Part shown: positions 34,533-44,810 of the stretch, in pieces
Position numbering within the stretch: the stretch's first letter is position 1
Layout of the letters: each line of letters begins with the position of its first letter
From: Dipteris shenzhenensis
Lineage: Eukaryota; Polypodiophyta; Polypodiopsida; Gleicheniales
Assembly (NCBI GenBank): GCA_047967505.1
Contig: CM106538.1
Length of the DNA stretch: 64,000 nt
Strand: one strand, 5' to 3'
Program-made: the position numbers and the translations under genes
Notes under the pieces: generated by a model
The model's database searches: none
Seen by the model: the letters and a program-made list of their open reading frames with translations, nothing else
What the model was told of the DNA's origin: nothing

Positions 34533-34542
34533 TTCCCTAGTA

Positions 34543-34616
34543 TATTCAAAATTTTTGGACTATTTTTTAGTCCATTTCTCAAATTGGACTTTACACAAGT
34601 CCAAAAATTTTGAATA
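34543..34616. repeat. Hairpin, perfect 19-bp stem just outside the right inverted repeat
   Basis: TATTCAAAATTTTTGGACT (34543-34561) is inverted at 34598-34616, with a smaller GGACTA/TAGTCC stem inside. The arm AGTCCAAAAATTTTGAATAG also occurs alone near 41407, so it belongs to a dispersed family. Confidence 0.7.
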
Positions 34617-35619
34617 GTGTGTTCCTCTTATCTACCCCCTATTTACGGGACCTTACCTTATAAAATGTACCTTCCTTCACTTATATAACCCCCCTCCCTT
34701 ACACTCACATGGTACCATACGATAAACCCTAGTGGACTCCCCGGGCTCTGAGGGATCTATTGATCTGTAAGGAGCCCGTAAGGGACCTTTGCAACATAAT
34801 TTAAATGTTTCAAAGAAGAAGACACAATATGCAGTGCTTTTTTATTTTTTAAAACTACTCATAGGACAACATTCAACATCTCATCTAATCAATCAAATTT
34901 TATATTGTATTTTATCTCTAAGGAGCCTATTCCTTTGACGGCCTAATTCTATAATGTGGCTTTAAATTTTTTGACACATATATAAGATGGTGATCTTATA
35001 TTATTGACTTTTATATCCAAGGGACCTTCCTTTGACCGCCTAATTTTCACACTATTTTATAAGATGGTGGTCCAAGGGACCTATTCCTTTAACGGCCTAA
35101 TTTTCACACTATTTTACAATTTGACTTCTTTATAACACAGATAAGGTCATGGTCTCTTATTAAAATTAAAGGGTTACCGACATGATTGTAATTCTTTTAA
35201 AACAAAGACACAATATGCCTCATTGATTCATGTTTTAGAAACTATTTAGTTTTCCTCCAATGAACAATTTTTTATAGGTTTTTATCTTTGAGGGACCTAT
35301 AATTCCTTTGATGGTATGTTCTCACTATTTTAAAGCTTGCATTTAAGGCTTGATTGATATACAAGTTTCGTTCAATGTAGGCTTCATTATACATAAGATT
35401 AAGGTGTCCCACTAAAACTCAAAGAGTTCATAAGCATGATTGTAATTCTTTTAAAAGGAAGACAACTTACAATTACTTCACGAGTCATAGTGCACCCTAA
35501 AATCCTTTAATAGGTCAAAATAATTAGGTGGGTGCCGACTAAATGAATAGAACTTTAAGATGATCGTAGGCATGAATAGGAGGTATTGTCTTCCTCCAAC
35601 TTTAAGTATACCCATCACC
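34617..35619. other. No gene; imperfect ~70-bp repeats
   Basis: Phrases AAGGGACCTATTCCTTT(G/A)ACGGCCTAATT and TTTTCACACTATTTTA recur near 34920, 35020, 35075 and 35290. They look like diverged tandem copies. Nothing coding was recognised. Confidence 0.5.
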
Positions 35620-36031
35620 TAAGGGCCTTAGCACATGGATGGGGCTAGTATGGGTTTAGGATGGGAATATTTTTGTCTGCATCATTACTCCCATCCTACA
35701 CCAAGTGGTCTAGGATGGATTTAGAATGGGATCAGTAGCCACTTTTTCTCCCATCATGGACCATGGCCTCTAGACCCTGGCAGCCAGAATGGGTTCCCTT
35801 TTTTTAGGGATTGAAAAACATGGAAGGATGACATGTGTCCTTGTCCCCACAAGGTCCCCACCTCTTAAACACATGGAATGATGCCATATGTCCTCTTCCT
35901 CCTAAACCCATCCCTAGTTCTTTTTTTGTTAGCACATGGTGGATGGGAATAGGATAGAAATATGCATGGGACCACTTGGGACCACCTTTTCCCATTCCCA
36001 TCCTATTTCTTCCCATGTGCTAAGCCCCTAA
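35620..36031. mobile_element. Tourist-like MITE with TAA target duplication
   Basis: 406 bp (35623-36028) with ends GGGCCTTAGCACATGG and CCATGTGCTAAGCCCC, near-perfect inverted repeats. The similarity continues inward (TTAGGATGGGAAT and its inverse). TAA flanks both sides (35620-35622 and 36029-36031), the 3-bp duplication typical of PIF/Harbinger-derived Tourist elements. No coding capacity. It lies about 440 bp upstream of the terpene synthase start. Confidence 0.8.
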
Positions 36032-36471
36032 GTAGGAAGCGTGGCTTTATGATAGATTTAGAGGTTTCCGCTTTGTCCGTAGCGGATGTGGGGGGGCCCT
36101 AAGCTCTTTTCCAGTGGCGGGAACACCGGAAAAGATGCTTATAATAACATGTGATTATAAATACGATGTTAATTATGTTGTGTTAGTGAGAGCGTATAAA
36201 TGTTGTTGGATCAATTCCCAATCGTCTATAATCTTTTGCACTTCCACCCACAAGATAGGCTAGGGACCAGACAAACCCGATACGGCGTTTACGGGATACG
36301 ACCTGTCTGAAATACAGGACACGATGATAAACGTGTGCGTTGATCTTACTCCGTCGGGCTTACCGACTCTTCTTCTTCTTCTCGACTTACCCGCATACCG
36401 ACTCCCGCTCTATCCCCTTCGATCTGTCTGTCTTCATTCTATCTTCGTCTGTCTTCATTCTATCTTCCTCC
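36032..36471 (+). other. 5' flank of the terpene synthase gene
   Basis: No frame of note. A candidate TATA-like ATTATAAATAC lies near 36150, and a 20-bp phrase (TCTTCATTCTATCTTC) is duplicated just before the start codon (36430-36468). The latter is CT-rich, as plant 5' leaders often are. The promoter assignment is tentative. Confidence 0.35.
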
Positions 36472-37493
36472 ATGGAGAACTTGCCTTCCAATGTCCAAAA
36501 TATAACTATTCCCCATCCCCAATGCTCCTTTCCCTGGAACAATCACCCCGATTGTCTTCAACTCAAATCCATTTGTGATTCCTGGGTCATATCCCGCTTC
36601 AACGACCTTGCGAAATCCGGCTTTACCGACAAACTCCTTGTTGAGTCCAGGTTTCATCTCTTTGCGTGCCTGGCCTATGCCAATGGTATTAGCAAACGGA
36701 TGGTACCCATAGTCAAGCACGTCGCCTGGATGTTCTTGTTGGATAACTTCCTTGACGATCCCAAGGAAATGGGAGCCAACTCGGCTGCGGCTGATGAGAT
36801 TTTGCAATCAATTATAGGTGTCTTAGAAGGCAAAGTCATCAGTAACTCATCCTCTTCTCACGTGGCGCGCGTGATAACCGAAGCTGCCGCTGATTGGTGG
36901 AACGAGATCTGCGAAGAGATGCCGAAGACGCAGCAGGGTCGCTTTATCCGATTCTTCAAGGCGTTCCTCGACGCGAATAGGAGCCAGGTTATCTATCGAC
37001 AAAATCAGACTGTTCCTGATCTAAACACTTTCATTGAAATACGTCGATGCACTTATGGGTGGTATCCGGCCTCCATACTGATGGAGTACACGCTGGCGTA
37101 GAGCTTGATGAAGAAACATACACGAATCCACTCATTTGCAAACTGCAGGACGCCACAACCGACAATCTCTGCTGGGTGAACGATCTGGTGTCGTTCAAAA
37201 AGGAGGATCTTGAAGGCGATTATTTCAATCTTATTGCAGTGATGTATTTGGACTATTCAAAATCCAAATCCACGTGCAGTCCTGTCGACTTGTCGGGAAT
37301 TGTTTCGGAAGTGTGCGAGCTAATCAAAGTCAAAGACGAGGAGTGTGTTAGGCTGGTGAACGAGATAAGGAAGACAAGCCTGATGGATAAAACTGGGCTG
37401 CAAGGCTATCTCGAAGGTGTGGGCGATTGGCTGGCGGGAACACTTTACTGGAACTCTTTGAGTGCTCGATATGCAGATCTATCTACACACTGA
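36472..37493 (+). pseudogene. Microbial-type terpene synthase-like gene (MTPSL), one frameshift
   Basis: Class I terpene cyclase; it would ionise a prenyl diphosphate (probably farnesyl diphosphate, since no plastid transit peptide is visible). The start ATG at 36472 lies in CCTCCATGGAG. Seen: LLDNFLDDP at residues 89-97 (aspartate-rich metal site), NDLVSFKKE at about 237-245 (the N-x3-S-x3-E metal site), and W-x5-RY at about 327-334 near the C-terminus. Length about 340 residues if read through, typical of the family, with no intron. Near 37098 one base appears missing in CTGGCGTAG, which shifts the frame and gives a TAG. Every motif on both sides is conserved, so either a very recent lesion or a sequencing error is possible. 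Confidence 0.85.
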
Positions 37494-37643
37494 TGCTTAC
37501 ATATGTAAGGTCATGTCTACACATCGATCTAAAAGCTTGATTTGAAAGTTTGCCTCTCAAATATCCCTTATTTAAAGGCATCAATCAGTTCATGCTTACA
37601 TAGTTATCACATGTAAGGTCATGTACTATCTATCATAAGGTCG

Positions 37644-37875
37644 AAACTTGTTGATTCAAAAAACTAAGGGAACATTTTAATTTAGTGGCTTTATTTTCCA
37701 TATATATTGTACCAAGATAAAGGAGGTTTTGAAAGATAACAAGTCCCAAGAGGCATACAAAACTTGTTGATTCAAAAAACTAAGGGAACATTTTAATTTA
37801 GTGGCTTTATTTTCCATATATATTGTACCAGAGATAAAGGAGGTTTTGAAAGATAACAAGTCCCAAGAGGCATAC
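37644..37875 (+). repeat. 116-bp perfect-looking tandem duplication
   Basis: AAACTTGTTGATTCAAAAAA through AAGTCCCAAGAGGCATACA occurs twice in a row (starts 37644 and 37760), differing by one or two bases, so it is recent. It lies in the 3' flank of the terpene synthase gene, 150 bp after its stop. Confidence 0.85.
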
Positions 37876-39128
37876 ATTGTGACCTTATAGATAGTTCTAT
37901 TGATGGCACATAAGCCAATTAAAGTTTTTCCATAATAAAACCTTACTCTTACTTTGCTTTCTTATGAAAGAAAAAGTTCTTTAATAAGAGCCCATTCCTA
38001 CTTACTGCATGAAAAGCATGGCATTCGGATTTTAGATAATATGATACATAATATAATAAATGCGGAGTTCCTTTAAGTGTTGCTTCTATCTTTAAAAGCT
38101 GCGGCTTTTTCCTCAAAAGAACAATTCATAGCTTTAACCTTTGAAAGCCAAGACATCATTTTTTACAATGCACCTTTCCAGAATATAGAATAGAATAGCT
38201 AAAATGTCCCTTAAAAGCTTTGTTTCTAGACGGTGAACAACATGCCACTATAGACAAGCTAAAGAAGTAAACAACACAACAACATGAGACACAGAGACAA
38301 GCACACATAGGTAGTGTGAGGATAGAGCTTCACATAGATGTTGCACATAAAGCAAGCTTCCATAGGCATAAAACAAAACTCAGATAAGATAACAATTGGC
38401 ATATAGCCACATTGTTGCTACATGTACCTCAATAGTACTATGTTGCACAATGCCACACCATCACTAACATAGGCAATCCTACCACATAAGCAAGAGTGCC
38501 ACTTAGGCACACTTACCTTTGTAACATATGTACACGCTTGTTGGTACATGGATAATTATGCAATGCCATCTAATATTCGAATCTTAATCCATAATATAAA
38601 TTCAAGATAGTCACAAATCATATGAGGAGAAAAAAACCTATCGATTGTAGCTCCTAGTTTATATATGCCTTTTGAGATTGTATCTAAGAGATATCCAAGT
38701 AATAACTATCTTCTTCAAGAGTTTTCATACTTTCTTCATCAAAGCACTAATCAAGATTTGAGCACAAGACACTATAAACCTAGATTGAAACCCATGGTTA
38801 ATGGGAGACCCATTTGCAATCGAGGATATTAATGGTTAACTGGACTATCACATGGCATATACTGGACCATCGGGGCAGAGGTGAAAGAAAAAGTGGTTCA
38901 TACAATTCATGGAAATACCTACAAGCTTAAATGCCATGGAAGCACTATAAATGCAACCGCAACAATAAAGCAAGTTCTCCAAGACCATGCATTACCATAG
39001 CCTCATCTTCAACAAACAATGCTAGATGGACGTGTTGAATGCCAACAACATCTTCCTTTGGGAATGACAAAGAAGGTCTTCCTAGAAACTATCAATAAAA
39101 CTTTACAAGACAAGACAGAGATGAGAGC
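37876..39128. other. AT-rich spacer without a gene
   Basis: No long frame on either strand and no motif. The last 150 bases may include the decayed 5' part of the following gene, since its frame lacks a convincing start. Confidence 0.4.
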
Positions 39129-40921
39129 ATGATTTCACGATCAACCCTGTACAAAATTTGGCGTAGAGATTTTTGCCATGTCAAGACACCATCAAAGCAA
39201 AGGATGTCAAAATGTAAGACATGTGATGAATTTAAAAACGCCATTGAACATAGTAAATGTGAGCAGCAGCAAGGAAGATATATTAAATGGCAATCAATCC
39301 ATTTACATCATGTGCAGGATGCTCGAAAGTTGTATGCTTCTTGGAGAGAGGAAGCTATTTCACATGTCGATAAGTCCATGTGCATCACCATTAATTGCAT
39401 GGACCAGAATACAACCACTTTGCCATGATATAGACATATCCCACCAGCATTGGAGGGCAAACGTGGACTAAAAACACACTTGTGTGGAGTATTAGTACAT
39501 GGATACCGAATCTTTTGTGATGTATGGATTGATAGTTTGCATGACCATGATAGTAACCAGGTTGTTACATCAATCACGAAAGCAATAAGAAAGGTCAGAG
39601 ATGCTCACGAATGTTTACCTAACACATTGCAAATACAAGCTGATAAGTGTTGGAGAGAGAACAAGAATAAATATATATTTGCTTTATGCTCTATGCTGGT
39701 TGGTTTGAAAATATTTGAAGAAGTGGAAGTTGGCTTTCTTCTTGTCGGCCATATACATGAAGACATAGATCAAATCTTCAGTGTTATCTCTGATGAGTTG
39801 AAGGCAATGGATGTTTTGACAATGGAGGATATGCTATTTTGAATTGGGAAAAATTTTGGAGGTTCTCGCAAGGAAGAATCAGAAATGGCTATCTTAGAGA
39901 GGATGGTAGATTGGAGAGCATTCATAGAGCCACATTTACAAACAGGAGATGATGCCCTAATAGGACACACAAATCCACACTACTTTCGATTTCACATGCA
40001 TAACAATATTCCAGTGATGCAATGGAAGCACTACTCAATAGATGGAGATCATTTATGGAGTGAGTCATATGCTTTATTACAACGAATAATTCCATTAGAG
40101 GAAACTAGATTTGTTCTTGCAAAAAACAAATCACTTGACATAGATGAAATGAAAGGCTTGAAAGCCTTCATTAAACCTCCATTAAACATCTTCAAAGTAT
40201 GATGCAAAAATATCCTAAGCAATCAACTAAGAATTTGGAGACAATTAAATCAACTGAAGCACTTATCCAATCTTTAGAAAGACAAGAAAACTTAATGAGC
40301 ATTGAATACTGTGAATCCTTTTGGCAAGCTAGGTCACCAAGTTTTCCTTTGGATATAAATATGTTAGTAGATATGGAGGAAGTGGAGGAATGCCTTTTAC
40401 CTCAAAAATATTGTGGCAGGAAGGGAGACAAACACTTACCAGAGTTTATACCATCTAATGAGATTGAAGAGGGTCTATTTGTTGCAGTTTGGGCATCTGA
40501 TCCAGGTTTAGAGTTGGATGACCAAGGTGGCCCAATTTGGGTTGCAAAGGTTACTAAGATAGAAAGGGATGACAAGGGAACTCCTATAACATTTATAGCT
40601 TTATGGTATGAACCAAAGCCATTGAAAAATCTCCCGAGAAGATATACAATAAAACAACTCTATGAGGGATGCTTGCAAAAGAAATGTGAATGGGTTCCAA
40701 ATAATGAGGGATTAATAGAGGTGGAAGTCAGTAGCATTATTCATTGCTGGAAATCGAGGACACGAAGGTTTAAAAAGAAGCATGGATACAATGTTGAAAA
40801 ATGTATCATAATCCCTGATCCAAGTCGTGTCCATATTAAACATCATTTGGCAAGACTTGACCCATCAAGCGCAAATACATTACATGAATCTGATGACTCT
40901 GAACGAGATTCAGATGCATAA
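39129..40921 (+). pseudogene. DUF7869-like, transposase-type gene, broken
   Basis: One frame runs from 39129 to 40202, interrupted by TGA at 39426-39428 and 39840-39842. A second frame continues at 40199-40921. Parts in order: a KCKTCDEF zinc-like pair; ITINCMDQNTTTLP; then LQIQADKCWRENKNKYIFAL and FLLVGHIHEDIDQIFSVIS, which match the core of the widespread DUF7869 family (typically Q.DNC...NKN and VGHTHEDID). The acidic residues (MDQ, QAD, HED/ID) are spaced as in an RNase H-like fold, so a transposase origin is inferred. The C-terminal 240 codons hold an FVAVWASD...WVAKV segment of small beta-barrel look. K replaces N in DNC. The stops are likely CGA or TGG changed to TGA. Confidence 0.6.
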
Positions 40922-40949
40922 GATAATGTTCTGTATGCTTTTTTCCATA

Positions 40950-41095
40950 CAAATGGTGTATCTATACACCACCAATAAGATAATTTATTGTATGGTTTGT
41001 TTTTCAAAAAAAGGGTGTATCTATACACCACTTATATATTGAATTCAACAAACTCTTTGTTTTCAAAAAAATGGTGTATCTATACACCACTTATA
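40950..41095. repeat. Repeats of GGTGTATCTATACACCAC
   Basis: Three copies near 40956, 41016 and 41072, each a near-perfect inverted repeat (GGTGTA/TACACC). The last two are followed by TTATAT(A/G)TTGAATTCAACA, itself partly palindromic (TTGAATTCAA). They lie within 200 bp after the DUF7869-like gene and may be its 3' terminal region. Confidence 0.75.
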
Positions 41096-42245
41096 TGTTG
41101 AATTCAACAAACTCTTTTCATATGGTGTCATATTTTCACTTCATAGTGTTAAAATTGAACTAGAGTTAAGAGACTACTATTATTATTATTATAGTTATTG
41201 GATGGGGGCACCATGCACAAGTTTGGGAATTATAGCTTCATTGAGCCATTTTTTTTAAAATTAGAGGTCACCACTTGACTTTTTAGCTTAGTAAGGCCAT
41301 ATTTGTATATAAGTGACACATTTAGTGCTCTAAAAAACCCAAATTTTGAGCTCACTAAGTGAAGTTGAGTGGAGAAGATATGCTCCAAAAAAAAGTCCAA
41401 ACCAAGAGAGAAAGTCCAAAAATTTTGAATAGTGTGTTGAGGAATTTTCATATATTTATTGCACGCAGGTGACGGCTCCTTATTACTATTAGTGAATCCC
41501 CTGTGCTTCAAAGATTTAAATCAATAAAAAATGATTGATTAGATGAGATGTTAACATGTTGCACTATGACCCATATGACCCTTAGAGTAATATGTTCCTC
41601 AAAGATAAATATCAGTAAGAAACATCATTAGGTGGTGTTCGTTTTGCATGAGTTGATTCTTGTAGCTACAATGTAATTCCTAAAATGAGCATGAGGTCAT
41701 TGTTTGCTTGAGTGTAGCCTTTTTTTGTGAGGTTCAGGGACTTTTCTGTATATAGGTATCTTGCATGACCCATAGCTTATGCATTGCTCAACGTAATTCC
41801 GCAAACTTTGTCTTCAAGTTGTAGTATACATTTCAAACTTGTAAATGAGACCAAAAATTTATGGAATAAGGATCTGGGAAGAGAACGTTAAAGCATTACA
41901 AGTGCTATGTTACATGTGAAGCATGCATCCAAAAGACTATAGGATATACCAATTTATTCAAAAATATCAAAATTCTATTCCGTACATACATGCAACCAAG
42001 TAATCATTCAAAAGTACACTATGTGAGCTTCTCCTCAACCCAAGGACGGCACACCCATTTAAGCGCACGCTAAAATGTTGTGCTAAAATAACGCACACCC
42101 ATTTAAGCGCATGCTCCATAACTTTTTTTTGATTTGTTGAAAACCAAAATGGATTGAAAATTTGGAATCCAATCTAGTGGGACTACTGCATGGTGGTCTT
42201 AAAACATTGATAGTTGTTGGTATAAGTATCTAGATTCACCCTAAA
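41096..42245. other. Spacer without a gene
   Basis: Contains an ATT run near 41175, the dispersed AGTCCAAAAATTTTGAATAG phrase at 41407, and a two-fold GCACACCCATTTAAGCGCA repeat at 42045-42108. A TTGGTATAAGTATCTAG near 42218 could be a decayed copia primer site. Confidence 0.4.
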
Positions 42246-42255
42246 ATGGAAGAAG

Positions 42256-43134
42256 TTGAAATGTGTAAAGCTTGACAAGAACAATTTCCAAGCATGGAAG
42301 TTTAGAATGACGAATTTCCTTAAGGGAAAAGGCTATTGGGAGTTCATTACTGGAGCTAAACAAGAACCAGTTATTCCTAATGTTCCCAATCAACAGGAGT
42401 TGCACGCATTTAAAGGCTGGCATGAGAGAGCCAGAAAAGTTATGTAATGGCTATCTATCAGTATTTCAGATTCTATGATTGTGCATATTCAGGATGCAAG
42501 CACATTGAAGGAGGCATGGGATACTTTGACAAAAATGTATAGCACAAATACGCAAGCCAGGAAAATGCACCTCAAGCAGGAGTTGCATAATGTGCAGAGA
42601 GAAAATATGAGCATCAATGACTACCATATGAAGGTGAAGAAGATTGTAGATGCACTTGCTTCTATTGGGTCGCCAGTGGAAGATGATGATTTAGTTTCTG
42701 TGACCTTGAATGGTCTAGGAAAGGATTATGCACAATTCTGTACATCCTTGCCATCCGTGAAAATTTTCTTGATTTTGTGGAGTTGATTGCTCTTCTAATT
42801 TCTGAAGAGCAGATAAATGGTAGTGCATCTTCTTTAGAAGGAACTTCAAAAGGAACTGTCTTCTACTCAAATGCTAGAAGAGCTAGAGGCAGAGGTAGAG
42901 CAGGCCGATCTGGAGGCCATGGCAGAAATTAAAATATGTAGCAAATCCAAGAAAACCAGTCCTATGGAGGAGGACATGGTAACTTTAGAGGCAGGGGGAG
43001 CCAAAGAGGTCGTGGTGGATGGAAGAGAGGCCAAAACGCAAACAGCAATGTTGAATGCTACTACTATGGTAAAATGGATCATATGGTTAAAGACTGCTAT
43101 AAAAAGCACAATGACATCATGACTGGAAAATTGT
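42256..43134 (+). pseudogene. gag: Copia B gag, first copy
   Basis: Starts with KLDKNNFQAWKFRM, the conserved opening of plant copia gag (KL...N...W). The ATG at 42246 is out of frame with it. A TAA (42445-42447) and several shifts interrupt the frame. The middle (MIVHIQDASTLKEAWDTLTK...) matches the UBN2-type capsid. The knuckle near 43055 reads CYYYGKMDHMVKDC: the second Cys of CX2CX4HX4C is Tyr. Confidence 0.8.
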
Positions 43135-43246
43135 AGCAAGGCAATTATGCATCCTCTAATAGACAGGGTGATGACAAAAATGAGCATTTGTTTATGGTGC
43201 AACACATGACCAATTCTATGACAAGTGCAAAAGAAAGCAATGATGT

Positions 43247-43612
43247 GTGGTATGTTACTCAGGTGCATCAAACCACATGACAGGTCATGCAAAATGGATG
43301 CAGGATGCAAGGAAAATGGAAAGACCAGGAGTTGTGGAGACTGGTGATGATACTGCACATCCTATTGTGCAGATTGGTAAAATTCCTTTGTCTATGCAGG
43401 ATGGGAAAAAGAAATACCTATCTGATGTATTTTGTGTCCCGAATATCACCAAGAACTTGGTTTCTATTGGTCAAATGGTTGAGCAGGGCTTGCAGGTCAG
43501 ATTTAATCCTTATGGATGCTTTGTTGAGGATATGAAAAATAAAGGTCACTTGATAGCAAAAGGGAATCTTGAAGAAGGGCAGGATGTTTACGTTGGATGC
43601 AAACATGCCTGA
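43247..43612 (+). pseudogene. pol: Copia B protease, first copy
   Basis: Aspartic protease region reading YSGASNHMTGHAKWM through LSDVFCVPNITKNLVSIGQM. The codon for the catalytic Asp (D-S-G-A) is destroyed by a one-base loss relative to the second copy at about 43256; the following SGASNHM is kept. Downstream motifs up to [10 protein letters not shown] are intact. Confidence 0.8.
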
Positions 43613-44550
43613 ATTGAGTGCAGTAATGTTTGCACATGGGACCGATGTAGTTGTAGATATTAATATTTGGCATAAACGCATTGGTCATGTTAACGTACAG
43701 TGACTTAAATTAATGCAGCCCCAAAATATTATTGCAAGATTGGCTAAGTTCAAGGTTGCAGAAATGCATAAGGTATGTGAAGCCTGTCAATTTGGAAAAC
43801 AGGCAAGGAAACCATTTCCTAGACATGTTCAAGAGAGTAAGAGGCCATTGGAATTAATCCACTCTGATGTGTGGACTACTAAAGCTGCATCTATTGGAGG
43901 CTATCATTATTTTATCACTTTTATTGATGACTACAGCAGAAAAGTTTGGGTGTATTTTATGAAAAAGAAAAGTGAAGTGTTTGGGCATTTCAAAGCTTTT
44001 AAATCTATGGTTGAGAAACAAAGAGGACTGCAAATAAAATGCCTAAGGTCAGATGGATGTTTGATGTTTACGTTGGATGCAGAGATGCCTAAATTGAGTG
44101 CAGCAATGTTTGCACATGGGACCGGTGTAGTTGCAGATATTAATATTTGGCATAAATGCATTGGTCATGTTAATGTACAGCGACTTAAATTAATGCATGC
44201 CCAAAATATTATTGCAAGATTGGCTAAGTTCAAGGTTGCAAAAATGCATAAGGTATGTGAAGCCTGTCAATTTCGAAAACAGGCAAGGAAACCATTTCCT
44301 AGACATGTTCAAGAGAGTAAGAGGCCATTGGAATTAATCCACTCTGATGAGTGGACTACTAAAGCTACATCTATTGGAGGCTGTCATTATTTTGTCACTT
44401 TTATTGATGACTACAGCAAAAAAGTTTGGGTGTACCTTATGAAAAGGAAAAGTGAAGTGTTTGGGCATTTCAAAGCTTTTAAAGCTATGGTTGAGAAAGA
44501 AACAGGCCTGCAAATAAAATGCCTAAGGTCAAATGGAGGGGGAGAGTACC
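43580..44550 (+). repeat. ~485-bp tandem duplication inside copia B integrase
   Basis: The segment beginning GATGTTTACGTTGGATGCA at 43580 recurs at 44065 with a few per cent divergence, covering the HHCC domain and the first part of the catalytic core. The junction (RSDGCLMFTLD) lies inside the RSDGGGEY motif. The duplication keeps the frame, so one open frame spans both copies. Confidence 0.85.
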
Positions 44551-44810
44551 TCTCAAATGAGTTTGCAAGGTTCCTACAGGAGCATGGCATAAAGCAGCAA
44601 TATTCATGCAGTCATACCCCACAGCAAAATGGACATGTAGAAAGGAAAAACAGGCATATTGCAGAGGTATCTCATGCCATGCTCAACGAAAAAGACTTGC
44701 CATATTATTATTGGGCTGAAGCAGTTGCTACAGCAGTCTACATAATGAACAAGTCTCCCACTGTGAAAAGCTTGACAAGAACAACTTCCAAGCATGGAAG
44801 TTTAGAATGA
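43713..44810 (+). pseudogene. pol: Copia B integrase with duplicated N-terminal half
   Basis: 365 codons. Each repeat has the zinc-binding H...CEACQF segment and FPRHVQESKRPLELIHSD followed by FIDDYS-KVWVY. The second, complete core reads LIHSDEW (first Asp kept), RSNGGGEY where RSDGGGEY or RSDNGGEY is expected (second catalytic Asp now Asn), and PQQNGHVERKNR (Glu kept). After NKSPTV the frame runs into the gag start of the second copy (KSLTRTTSKHG), out of its proper frame, and stops. Inactive by the D-to-N change and by the fusion. Confidence 0.85.

Larger units (their letters stand above)
23527..34542. mobile_element. Proposed ~11-kb TIR element with palindrome arrays (hypothesis)
   Basis: Seen: a 24-bp identical inverted pair (23539-23562 and 34509-34532), extendable with gaps to a TACTAG end; palindrome arrays inside each end; inward-facing TATA boxes at 24233 (plus) and 32930 (minus); and gene remnants following each. 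Known: large plant DNA transposons (MuDR, CACTA) carry subterminal protein-binding repeats, and MuDR has two convergent genes driven from its ends. Inferred: this is one decayed element later invaded by a satellite and a small LTR insert. No target-site duplication could be confirmed, and the arrays lie at unequal distances from the two ends. Confidence 0.4.

Noticed and set aside
36460-36807. Minus-strand 115-codon frame antisense to the terpene synthase
   Set aside because: It overlaps the conserved coding strand, has no family motif, and is explained by the codon composition of the sense gene.
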